From Sequoia sempervirens (Eukaryota > Streptophyta > Pinopsida > Cupressales > Cupressaceae): a DNA stretch of 64,000 nucleotides. Location of the stretch: positions 703,787,360 through 703,851,359 of the forward strand of contig VDFB02270651.1 in the NCBI GenBank assembly GCA_007258455.2, in the 5' to 3' direction. The notes beneath the pieces were generated by a model, which searched no databases, was not told the origin of the DNA, and saw only the letters and a program-made list of their open reading frames with translations. Of the stretch, positions 24,536 to 35,098 are shown in pieces (the stretch's first letter is position 1; each line of letters begins with the position of its first letter). Both the position numbers and the translations under genes were made by a program.

Positions 24536-25156
24536 CTATTTAGGATCTTTAGGAATAGGAGGAGCACCAAAGCTAAGCATCCAAGTGGTTGCATTAGGTG
24601 GAGGATTGGTTTCAAGTGTTCCTACAAGGATACTATTTTCAAATGAAAGAGCATGTCCAAAGTATTTAGCAAGGCTTGTTGCAATACTGGGAATGTATAT
24701 TTGATTTAGCCCTAGTGATGGAGTCGTGAAACCTTGTGTTAAATTATATGCCACAAACATAGAGGAGATAGCAACTACTTTTTCAAAGGCTTGATGTTCC
24801 GTAATTTCCTCCCTATTGAGTTCAAATGGGTTGTTTGTGATATCTTTTATCTCATATGGTCCTGATGGGGATGAAGATTGTTGTGATGGTGTAACTTGAC
24901 TCCTTGGATCGAATTCTAAAGGATTTGGATCACTTGAGGTGAATGTAACTTTGGATTTCTCCATGATTTTCTTGTGTTGTGATTTAGTCTTTACCATAAA
25001 TTTTGTGTCACCTATGGGAGAGTTATTTCGAGATTTGTGATGTTTGAACTCTTCAAATGACTCAAATATAGGTAAAAGATATGATCTAAGTCTTTTGGGA
25101 GAAATGATGATAGTGGGGGATGAAAAGGTGGATGATGTGGGGAGTGATCTTTGCAA
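24536..25156 (-). pseudogene. Upstream ORF of the Tat-like element
   Basis: A 206-codon open frame preceding the gag region. It has a basic/Ser-rich N-terminus (SPKRLRSYLLP, KTKSQHKKIMEKSK) and a mixed C-terminal part (AFEKVVAISSMFVAYNLTQG, IPSIATSLAKYFGHALSF). Ogre-type elements carry a separate ORF1 of unknown role upstream of gag, and this fits by position; it could equally be the start of gag itself. It is not recognised as a cellular protein. No frame partner upstream is visible. Confidence 0.5.
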
Positions 25157-26437
25157 ACGTTTTGGAACAACACTTTTGACTTTCTCTTGATGTTTTTATG
25201 CTAGGATAAAGGATGTTTATGAACTTGTAAATATTTAGGGTAGACTTGTGACCTTTAAGATGAACTAGTTCAAATATGATAACTAACTTGTCTAAATGCA
25301 TGGAAAAGGATGCATTTCACATACAAAATAGGAAAGTTATATGGTTGGTTTGATTTGATGTTTAAGTTACAATGTGTTGGTATACTCAAAATTTTCAAAG
25401 TTGGACGAAGTGAAAGATGAATTTTGATGAAGTCGTGAGTGAGATGTTTGACCCAATGTTGACTTTAATGTGACCCTTTTTTTTGACAAGACCAAGGTAG
25501 TGAGAATGATGCTAGACCTCTAAAATGTTCAAATTCTAAAGAACCAATGTTGATTTAAATGAGAGGATGGATGTGGATTTTTAACCTATTCGGATCCTTC
25601 TAGCTTGAGCATAAAAGTTTCTTAACAAGTGGTAGCAATTGTGATAAAGTATTAAGGCCCACCTCCTACTAAACTATGAACTATGATACCTACATTTGCA
25701 ATGATAGGATGGAGATATTCCCCTATGGATTTTGATTGTTCAGTGGATCATTTAGAGGATTTTGGTATCGTGAAAAATACTAGGATTTTGACTCCAAAAG
25801 AATGCATATAGTTCCAGACTGTTTCTTGAAATGTGTTTGTAGAAGTTTGCTACCAACTTGTCTCTATTCTTGTGAAGTTTTAAAAGATGTTTCTTGAGAG
25901 CTTTTGAACTAAGATGCCTAAGTCTAAAATGATGACCTGTAGACTTTATTTTAGGGATCTTGAATTTACGTGAGATCATGTAGAAATAGTTTAAGTTTAT
26001 GGAAGAAAAGAAGATATTTATTGCCCTGTGGGTGGTTGCAATGTGGGACTTCCAGCCTCAATATCATCGTGTTCCTCTTCTTCATCTAAAATGGTTGTTC
26101 TGTTTCTCCACTAGGTATTTGTTTCCTTTGTTTCATAAGTGAACCTTCTCAAACTTCTAATGAGATTGATTTTTTCTCCATTAATGAGTTCAAAGTTTGG
26201 ATGAATTATAGCACATAGAAGATTAGGTTGTTCAACAGAAGCAATCAGTCTCCAAATAGTCATGTAGGGTTCATTTTTCAATTTAACTCACTTAAGTGAA
26301 TTGATTTTACAAACACTTGTCTTGATTATGTTTCCAAACTAGATGTTTATGTCAAAAACATCATAACTTTCACAGTGTCCATTTCATGAAAATTATGAGG
26401 TTGAAGCCATAATTGCCTATGTTTTCTTTGGGAAAAT
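25157..26437 (-). other. Leader of the Tat-like element, second part
   Basis: AT-rich DNA without a convincing gene. A basic 75-codon frame at 25979-25752 on the minus strand (many Lys/His) is probably chance. It ends at the AAAAT target site of the Copia insertion. Confidence 0.55.
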
Positions 26438-27774
26438 TGTTGGGAATAGGATGTCATTTAATTGAAATCTTAAACATATTTCATGTATCTCCCAAGTCCT
26501 TGGAAAGTGTTCCCCAACACTAGGATTAGAAAGAGATTAAATTCGAATGAAATGAACATGTAAATTGACATTTGTGATTATTCCTAAATGATAGGAACAT
26601 GTGGGGATGTCCAGGAAGAGATCCTACAAAATAGGAGCACATGGGGCACCCACATGGAAGGTGGAACCCACCTTGCTTAAGTTAATTTTTTGGAGGAGTG
26701 ATAGCACTTCAGTGATGTATGTTTCTTGATCCTACAAATTAAGGATTGGAATTTACATGAGTGGAGTTTAGTTTAGTTTAGTTTAGTTTAGTTTAGTTCA
26801 GTTATGGTTCAATTATCTTTAGTTGCATGTAGTTATTTTGAGTTGAATGCTAGTTGACTTTAGTTGACTTCAGTTGCATGACTAATGACTTCAATTGCAT
26901 GAAAAATAATAGGTGGATACTTTCAGTTAAGTGGGGATGATCAATCATGCATAATGTTTGCATGAATTGGTGGAGAGATATGTTTCAGTTAACTAAAATT
27001 GACTTGGACCCACCTTGGCCACCCAAGTTGGCATCTTTCTGTTAACACCTTTTGCATGAGAATATATTTACAAGGCTCAGTCAAGTGGGCTCATTATTGG
27101 GTGCCAACTTTTAGGTGAAGTTTTCAAGATATGTTCTTGACAAAAGTTCAGTTAAGTGTTCAATTTGGGGCACCTAAATTGAGGAAGACTTTGGTTTGAC
27201 TTCATATTACATTGTGGAACTCTACTTGCACAATCTAGGCATAGATTTTGGAACTCTTATTAGTTTACAATGTTTATAATTGTATATTAATTGTAGCAAG
27301 TGCATTAGAGTTTGTAGTAGGTTAGCAAGTTGAGCTTGTGCATGTGTGAGGGTTTGAAGCATGGCATGGGATGTGTGGATTCATGCTTGGTCACATGGAA
27401 TGCATGGATAGCTTGTGCTGCAGCAGTTGTATGAGAGTTTATTGTAGGTTGTGAAGAAGGATTATTGAAGGCAAGGAAGCATATCAATTAAGAATTGATA
27501 CAATATTATTGTAATCTTGTTCTAAGCTTAAATAATACAAGCACTATTGATTCTGGTGGAGTTTTTTCCCAAAAGGGTTTCTCCACATATATGTTGTGTC
27601 AGTTATATCTTCTTGTCTCATTCTTCTACAATCTTTTGTTTCTTTCTACAATTGGTAAAATTGATATAAACAGATTAATCGTACATAAAGAATTGTGACA
27701 AAGAACACTTAATTAAATCTACAGTCTCATAGATTTACAAGTTTTAAGCTACAATATTACCTTCATTTTCAACA
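26438..27774 (+). repeat. 5' LTR of the Copia element
   Basis: TGTTGGGAAT...TTTTCAACA, 1337 bp. It contains a (GTTTA)6 microsatellite at 26766-26800 that is essentially a single unit in the other LTR, explaining part of the 60-bp length difference. Confidence 0.94.
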
Positions 27775-27776
27775 TT

Positions 27777-27788
27777 TGGTATCAGAGA
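27777..27788 (+). other. Primer-binding site, tRNA-Met type
   Basis: TGGTATCAGAGA follows the 5' LTR after two bases. The standard plant Copia site, complementary to initiator tRNA-Met, is TGGTATCAGAGC, so this is intact but for the last base. Confidence 0.93.
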
Positions 27789-27902
27789 TAATGGTTGGGT
27801 AGACTTTAGGATGCCTTTCTCTTAAATTTTTTAAGGGTTTTTGGCTGTAGTGGGAGTTTTTACTATTTTTTTATTGAAGATTTGTAAAATAAGTGAGTTA
27901 CA

Positions 27903-28942
27903 ATGAGTTCTACTTCTCGTCTAGATATTGAAAGATTCAATAGATCTAGTTAGGAGATGTGGAAACTAAAAATGGAGTTGAATGTAAAATTTAATACATG
28001 TATTTGGGCTAATGGATGTAAGACCTGGTATGGCTTGCTCAATCACTGAAAGGAAAGGCCTGGTAAGAGAGGAGTTCTCCCAGGTGGTAAGGGGGGGATT
28101 GTTGGGTTAAAATAGTTCTTGAGTGAGAGTTATTGGATTAACCTTTAGTGGTCATTAGCACATGGTTTTGTGTTAGTTGTATTGGTCCATGGTTTTGGAG
28201 CTCATGGTTTTGAGCCCATGGTTTTGGATGTATGGAAGTCTATACAATGGATTTGTGACTCTATTGTAAGTGTAGTTGGTAGTTTGATGTATGCAATGGT
28301 CTATACAAGAACAAATATAGCCCAAGCAGTGGGAGTTCTAAGTAGGTTTATGTCTAACCATGGTAAAGAACATTGGAATTATGTTAAGATGTTTAGATAT
28401 TTACGAGGTACTTCTTATTAATATTTGGTTTATTGTGGTACTAATGATATTAATATTATGCATAGATAATTGCACATACAGGGTTTTGTTGATTCAGATT
28501 GGGCATGAGACCTAGACAGTCGAAGGTCAACAAGTGGCTATGTGTTTACTTTTTTTGGAGCTACGGTTAGTTGAATGAGTAAGAGGCAGCCCACGGTTGC
28601 TTTTTCCACCATATAAAAAAAGTACATGGCTGCTACACATGCCTCTAAAGAGGTTTTTTGGTTACAGAGACTTGGGAAAAGTATTGGTTTTAATTACAAG
28701 TAAATTAGACTTGAATGTGATAGTTAAAGTGATATTTGTTTTGCAAAAAATCCTATGTATCATGCTCGTACTAAGCATGTTGATGTTCAATATCACTTTG
28801 TGCGAGAAATGGTTGAGAGTGGGAAGGTATTGATTGAGAAATTTGACACTTTGATCAATGTTATAGATTATCTTACGAAACTAGTTCCTACAGATAAGTT
28901 CTCTTGGTGCAGGAAGGCCATTGGCCTTGAGTCCTGTGCTTG
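27903..28942 (+). pseudogene. Copia gag start fused to RT/RNase H remnant
   Basis: At 27903-28050 a short gag-start segment is read (RFNRSS then EMWKLKMEL, the usual FxGxNFxxWKxKM pattern with a TAG in place of a sense codon). After a junction near 28060-28230 comes Copia RT end and RNase H: GSLMYAMVYTRTNIAQAVG (28278-28334), RFMSNHGKEHWNYVK, DSDWA (about 28494), STSGYVFTFFGA, then NPMYHARTKHVDVQYHFVREM (split: HARTKHVDVQYHFVREM) to a stop after 28942. Stops and shifts occur throughout. Four copies of CATGGTTTTG at 28160-28225 sit at the deletion junction. RNase H would degrade RNA in the RNA-DNA hybrid; this copy cannot. Confidence 0.9.
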
Positions 28943-28990
28943 ATTTATAATAATGATTCCTTGTTTAGAATAATTGTAATGTATAATGTT

Positions 28991-29001
28991 AAGTGGGAGA
29001 A
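28991..29001 (+). other. Polypurine tract of the Copia element
   Basis: AAGTGGGAGAA directly before the 3' LTR (TGTTGGG); canonical plant Copia tract. Confidence 0.92.
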
Positions 29002-30278
29002 TGTTGGGAATAGGATGCCATTTAATTGCAATCCTAAACATATTTCATGTATCTCCTAAGTCCTTGGAAGGTGTTCCCCAACACTAGGATTAGAAAGAGA
29101 TTAAATTCGAATGAAATGAACATGTAAATTGACATTTGTGATTATTCCTAAATGATAGGAACATGTGGGGATGTTCAAGAAGAGATCCTAAAAAATAGGA
29201 GCACATGGGGTGCCCAAATGGAAGGTGGAACCCACCTTGCTTAAGTTAATTGTTTGGAGGATTGACAACAATTTAGTGATGCATGTTTCTTGATCCTACA
29301 AATTAGGGATTAGTATTTAGATGTGTGGAGTTCAGTTTAGTTATCTTTAGTTGCATGTAGTTAGTTTGTTTTGAATGCTAGTTGAATTCAGTTGCATGAC
29401 ATATAATAGGTGGATACTTTCAGTTAAGTGGGGATGATCAATCATGCATACTGTTTGCATGAATTGGTGGAGAGATATGATTTAGTTAACTAAGATTGAC
29501 TTGGACCCACCTTGGGTGCCCAAGTTGGAATATTTCAGCTAACACATTTTGCATGAGAAGGTATTTACAAGGCTCAGTCAAGTGGGCCCATTCCTGGGCA
29601 CCAACTTTGAGGTGAATTTTGCAAGATATCTTCTTGACCAGAGTTCAATTAAGTGTTCAGTTTGGGGTGCCTAAATTGAGGAAGACTTTGGTTTGAATTT
29701 AGATTACATTATGGAACTCTACTTGCACAATCTAGGCATAGAGTTTTGTGAGGAGCTTTATGCTCTTTTTTTGTACAACTCTTAGGAGTTTACAATGTTT
29801 ATAATTATCTATTAATTGCAGCAAGTTAGCAAGTTGAGCTTGTGCATGTGTGAGGGTTTGAAGCATGGCATGGGATGTGTGGATTAATGTTTGGTCACAT
29901 GGAATGCATGGATAGCTTATGTTGCAGTAATTGTATGAGAGTTTATTGCAGGTTGTGAAGAAGGATTGTTGAAGGCAAGGAAGCATATCACTCAAGGATT
30001 GATACAGTATTATTGTAATCTTGTTCTAAGGTTAAATAATACAAGAACTATTGATTCTAGTGGAGTTTTTTCCCAAAATGGTTTCTCCACGTATATGCTT
30101 TGTCACTTCTATCTTCTTGTCTCATTCTTCTATAATCTTTTGTCTCTTTCGACAATTGGTAAAATTGATCTAAACAAATTAATCATACACAAAGAATTAT
30201 GACAAAGAACACTTAATTAAATCTATAGTCTCATAGGTTTACAAGTTTTAAGCTACAATATTACCTTCATTTTCAACA
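29002..30278 (+). repeat. 3' LTR of the Copia element
   Basis: TGTTGGGAAT...TTTTCAACA, 1277 bp, followed by the target duplication AAAAT. Confidence 0.94.
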
Positions 30279-32048
30279 AAAATATGGATTTTAGATTAAT
30301 GTCAAGATATTTAGAAATCACTAAGGATAAATCCTTAGGACAAGCAATAATATCAAGGCTAACTCAAGAGATCCATATTGAAACCAAAGTGTTTGGAATT
30401 TTTGAGGAATATAGTGAATGCTTGTTTTTGTATCATTTTCAAACCAAGAAAAGTGTCAAACTGACTCACAATCATTACAACCCTAGGTTTGAAATGGCTA
30501 TATTTGTTGAGTCCCCACTCAAATTTCTCAAAAATGTGAACAATTAGAGATTTGGCAACATTGGCTCCCCTCCACAACACACTTCTTGGGACCACCAAAT
30601 CTCAAAATCCTTAAAATTCAGAGATTGAAAGGTTCTTTTCTATTTATATAATTGAATAGTACAAATGTGGAGTGGCTTCAGAATGACCATTCTTGCACCA
30701 ACAAATATTAATGATTTTTGGCTTCTAAACAAGGGTTTGTAATAAGGGCTTCCAGTTTAGGGGGTGCAATGATAAACTCTATGAAGAGGTCTCCCAACCC
30801 TTAGAACAATGGATTTACACATCATAAAGATATTGGGGGAGAGCTATCATGTACCACTTACCATTAATCACAATTTTATTGCAACCACACATTTATATCA
30901 AAGTTTGGAAGAGCTTGGAATTAGCTCGTTACTACTTGGGTCATTCCCTTGGGGTAAGTACTTTTTCCCACCAAGGAAAACCCTCTATAGATAAAAAATA
31001 GTGAGGAAGTACATCTATAGTTCGATCATCTTCATTCGTATGAACAAAGAGAGAACACATACTATGCCTTTTTCACACACTCACAAGGGGGTTTAGTTTT
31101 AATCCAAATTGAAAGATGAAGGTGATTTTCCAAAGTGTTAAGGAATTTTTAAGTTTCTCAAGGTCACCAAATGGCATGAGAGAATTGCATACGCATCCAC
31201 TAACAATGTTAAAAATCACAAAACATAGCAAAAAAATGTAAATTTTAACCCTTCATAGCAATGATAAGTTCATTTAAAGCACCAATTGAAATATGAAGTT
31301 GCCTTGTTCAATTTTAAACCCAAAAAAAAATGATGAGATGAGGGTTCAATTTGAATCCTTTTTGAGCATTCTTTTTAAACCCAATGGAAATTCAGTGTGT
31401 GTCCTAAAGCAGAAATTAGAAAGCATAAAATTTGGGTTATAATTGCCCCAAAGCATCAAATGCTTGTTACAATCACATAATTTTAAGATAAGAAAAGGTT
31501 TTCTTCACTTGAGCTCCATGTCCTTTAACCTGAAAAACCTTTTTAGTCTAACAACTAGAACACAGTCAGAAGCGCATCAGTGATTAGATAATTCAAGGAA
31601 ATTAAAGCACATGTCAAAAAATGATTGTAAAGTTTCTTACCCTGGTTGGGCATCACTGAACATGATAGCATCACAATTTGAAGTCTGGACATCACTCTAG
31701 TGAAAATGGGTGTCACTCTATAGCAAAAACAAAGAGCACGATAGCATCAGGATTTGGTTCGACGTCACTGCTTACAATAGCATTGCATTTTGAAATTTGG
31801 GGATGCCGATTTTGTGAAGATGGGCATCACCGTTTGAACTTTTCAATACTTCTATATTTAGTCAACATCGCTAGATTTAAATCAGAAGTAGTGCATTTAA
31901 TCAGCATCAGTATTTCAAATTGCAACTATGTTGCTATATGGTGGTGCTCTTCAAAGTGCATCGTTGTTTGTAGTTTGGGTGTTGTTGTATCCTACAAAAC
32001 AACAAACAAATGAAATTCGAGCTAAAAATTGGTTAAATTAACGGTTTT
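30279..32048 (-). other. Leader of the Tat-like element, first part
   Basis: About 1.8 kb between the primer-binding site and the Copia insertion, without a recognised gene. A diverged repeat built on GCATCA/GTCACT (31650-31830) is visible. Small frames here (e.g. 30284-30547 plus strand, 87 codons) have no recognisable domain. Long untranslated leaders are usual in Ogre/Tat elements. Confidence 0.6.
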
Positions 32049-32065
32049 CCCTCCTTCTAGCGCCA
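32049..32065 (-). other. Primer-binding site of the Tat-like element
   Basis: On the minus strand, TGGCGCTAGAAGGAGGG follows the LTR end (CTCACA) after three bases. It has the TGGCGC start expected of a site pairing with a tRNA 3' end. The exact tRNA cannot be assigned by eye. Confidence 0.7.
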
Positions 32066-32068
32066 GTA

Positions 32069-33478
32069 TGTGAGACAAGGATTGTTAGTGTGGGTTGATT
32101 ACGCTTAATCCATGATGAATTGAAGTACAATTTACCCAAATAAACCCGCATCTACCAAACAAGATCATTCAAATTGAAAAGATTAAACTAAGCATTTATA
32201 CAAACTGAAAGTTACAAACTATAAAACAATTCAATTCCTACTCTAACCCATTTGAAACTTATCCTATTTTGGAATTGGTGTTGTGTTGATGTGAAACGCT
32301 GACCCTTTCCCAATCCTGTGATTAGTGATCCTATTTCAGTCGATTCTATGGAAGAGAATCGATAAAACCATTGTGATAAATGGATGAAAACCTAGTTTAT
32401 GCTAAATTAAACATGATGCAAGCTAATTTAACATGATTTTATGCTAAAAATGAACTAATTATACAATTGCTATGCTAATCTAAGCTAATTCTAAACTAAA
32501 ATATGGAAACGCTAATTCATATACAAACTAAGATGGATGCATGGAATCCATTAATGAATGGTTTAAGCTATTATTCCATTAGAAATAAGCTAAAACAAGG
32601 TAAAAGTGAGTGTTAGTGCATATGAATTCAACAACATGAGTTTTCAATTGAAAGATGGATCCATTTGTCTCCAAATAGTGACCTATTTATATGAGAGAAA
32701 ATGAGGAATGGAGGGTTGAGATTGAAAAGATTGGTCAATGGTCAAAGATGAAGGAGATGGGAGGCATGGATAATGGATTATCATCAACGAATGAGAATAC
32801 ATGATGAGATTTGATCAAGGGTTCACATTTGGTCCAAACAAACACACTTTTGACTTGCACACTCAGGTCAAAGGTGACTTGTTCAAAAGGTTAAAGGTTA
32901 AAACTTGCATTAGAAGCTAAGTGAAAATATCCCTTTTTCAAATGATGGAGGAATAAGAATATTCTTTTGGAATATTCATTTGGGTGAGGAAAAAGGAATT
33001 TTGCAAATTAAAAGAAAACTTTAATTGTGAAAAAAAAGAGATAACGAATATTCTGAGGGAATATTCCCTTTTAGAGGAAAATTAGTTTAATTGCTAATTT
33101 AAACAAGGTTTAATCATGAAATTAGGAGATTTGGAGAAATAAAGTGATATTTATTAAGTAATTTAATAAATGGGGGGAGATAAATGAAATGATATTTAAT
33201 TAAATAACTTAGGGTTATTTAATTAAATAAGATGACCTAGGGAGTTAAATTAAATGTTTTGATTTATTTAATTTAATAGGGTGAAATGTTAGCACGAAGG
33301 AGGATGAATTAAACTAATTTTGATGAATTAGGTTAATGGAAAAAACTGATGCAATTAATTAAACAACTACACTAATTTAATCAATTAAGCAAAAAGAAGA
33401 TGGATTTGAAGAGGAAATGATGTTAGTAAATCTATTTCGAGTGTATGATATCATTCAAGGCATTTTTTAGTGTCTACA
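32069..33478 (-). repeat. 5' LTR of the Tat-like element (left-arm copy)
   Basis: Minus strand: TGTAGACACTAAAA...CTCACA, 1410 bp, rich in TTAATTAAAT-type sequence early on, with a TATA-like CATATAAATAGG at 32682-32693. Its opening TGTAGACAC is shared with the LTR of the element at 20155-23493. The outer 609 bp reappear inverted at 63392-64000 with about 97% identity by hand comparison, with the same flanking DNA, so both are copies of one insertion. Confidence 0.85.
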
Positions 33479-33877
33479 AACACCAATGTAATCTTCAAAG
33501 AAAATCAATCAGTCTCAGGATTTTGAAGTTATATCAAATTAGAACGCCATTAAACATGCATAGATTAGAGATAAAAATATATTCAATACCACAATAATAC
33601 GACATATTTCATTAATTTAATCAACTCAGATAATTAAAACAATCATACCATCACCAAAGATTGAGATCCACATGTATACAAATAAGGCATAATCCTTTGA
33701 TTCATAAAATAGCTCCACAAAGTTTAGTAGGAAAACCCATGCTAAAAATGTATAAGTTCTTTTGAAAAATACATAAGTTTTAATGATTACAATGATCCAG
33801 AATCGAAATTAAATAGACTTAAATGTCCCATAATTTGTGGATCTAAATAAAAAGCTAACTAAGATGGAACAATATCT
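33479..33877. other. AT-rich segment between Tat LTR and LINE
   Basis: About 400 bp of AT-rich DNA with no gene or repeat recognised; present inverted at 63011-63391 in the right arm. It may be more of the LINE or pre-insertion sequence. Confidence 0.5.
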
Positions 33878-35098
33878 ATAGGGTCAAAAGGTTGTTGCAC
33901 TCTGGGTTGAGATGGAAACTTGGTAATGGCAGCAAAATAAAGTTCTGGGAGGACCCCTGGCTACTTGAAATACCCCTTAATTAATCTAACTTCAGGAATT
34001 TGATGGCCCCTGCCTCTGTATTTTTTTGGTAATAATGTGATAGACTACTTGAATAGGCAACATGGATCTATGAAGTGGAAGATTTTAGAGAGTTGTTTCC
34101 TTTACTCTCTAGAGTTAAGGCATCAGGCTAAGACTCTTCAAGAAACTCTCTCTAACTAGAATACCCATTTCCACTCAAGAGGATGGATTCTACTAGACCA
34201 GGGAAAACAAGGGTAATCTCTTGGTAAAGTTTGCTTATAGTCTATTATCTCTACAAGGAACTCACAATAGTATTTGGAAACATATTTGGAACAAGAAACT
34301 TATGCCAAAAATTAATTTATTTTGGTGGATGGTGAGTCATAATAGGATCCTCACCTAGGACAACTTAAGAAAAGGGGGATTTTAAATCCCTATTAGATGT
34401 ATGCTATTCAAATATGATGAGGAGTTTATCCCTCATGTGTTACTCCACTGTACATTTGCTGCTGAAGTTTGGGAATCCGCCCTTCACAAATTGGGTATCT
34501 ATTGGACCATGAATGGAGATCTTAAGATCTTTGTAGATAACTGGATCTCTCCCTATTACCACTCTCTACCCAAATAAATTTGGGAATAGGTCCCTCCCAT
34601 TATTTTTTGGTTTTTATGGAAGGAAAGGAATAATAGGATATTCTGAAATATAGAAAAAATCCCAAAGGAGTTCTTTAGTATTTTCTTTAGACTAATTACT
34701 AAGAATATATCCTTGTATGTTTGGAAACCTCTGGACAAGCCCCCTTTGCCTTGGAAATCACTATGGATAAATCATGGAACAAGAATTTGGATCTCAACTC
34801 CTTTGGTAACTCAAAACCCTTAGCTAGGATAAACACCAAAATGGAAACCCCCTTTTGATGGTTGGCTGTGCAAATTTAATTTTGATGGTGTTGCAAAAGG
34901 AAATCCTAGCCTGGCTAGTATCAAGGGCATCATCAAAGATCATAATAGAAGAATGGTTGCTAGGTTTGCTAGTGGTATTGGGATTCAAACCTCTATGACA
35001 ACAAAGGAAAGAGCGCTTCTAAGTGGAATCAAAATTGTTGTTACTCTAGGACTAAAGAATCTACACATTGAGGGAGAATCCAAATCTGTGATTGACTT
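33878..35098 (+). pseudogene. LINE 3' part: RT zinc-binding domain and RNase H start (left arm)
   Basis: Stop-rich but readable. Near 33905-33960 is the segment LGNGSKIKFWEDPWL, typical just upstream of the zinc-binding domain of plant L1-type LINEs. The zinc-binding region (34260-34480) shows SIWKHIWNKKLMPKINLFWW and NRILTWDNLRKGGF, ending in HVLLHCTFAAEVWE. An RNase H-like domain follows (34850-35098): FNFDGVAKGNPSLASIKGI, then GIKIVVTLGLKNLHIEGES and VIDF. It is cut at 35098 by the LTR element and resumes at 43253. Confidence 0.82.

Larger units (their letters stand above)
26438..30278 (+). mobile_element. Copia-type LTR retrotransposon with large internal deletion
   Basis: LTRs at 26438-27774 and 29002-30278 start TGTTGGGAAT and end TTTTCAACA. 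The flanking duplication AAAAT is perfect (26433-26437 and 30279-30283). The PBS TGGTATCAGAGA and polypurine tract AAGTGGGAGAA are canonical for plant Copia elements. Only 1227 bp lie between the LTRs: a scrap of gag start joined to the C-terminal RT/RNase H. The rest of gag, protease, integrase and most of RT are missing. LTRs differ by about 5% in a 225-bp sample. Inserted in the leader of the Tat-like element. Confidence 0.95.
1..33478 (-). mobile_element. Ogre/Tat-like Ty3 LTR retrotransposon, split by three later insertions
   Basis: A very large minus-strand element. The 5' LTR is at 32069-33478 and is followed leftward by a primer-binding site, a long leader, a Gln-rich gag, a protease, a G-patch-like segment, RT, RNase H, a second archaeal-type RNase H and integrase. 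The second RNase H and the very long internal region are known marks of the Tat/Ogre lineage. Remaining pieces are 32068-30279, 26437-23494, 20154-13250 and 1703-1, about 13.3 kb of internal sequence. The 3' LTR is outside the window. The breaks coincide with three younger elements, two of which have perfect 5-bp target duplications. All coding parts carry stops or frameshifts, so the copy is dead. Confidence 0.85.

Noticed and set aside
26766..26800. (GTTTA)n run as an interstitial telomere repeat
   Set aside because: The plant telomere unit is TTTAGGG; this is a five-base microsatellite inside a Copia LTR.
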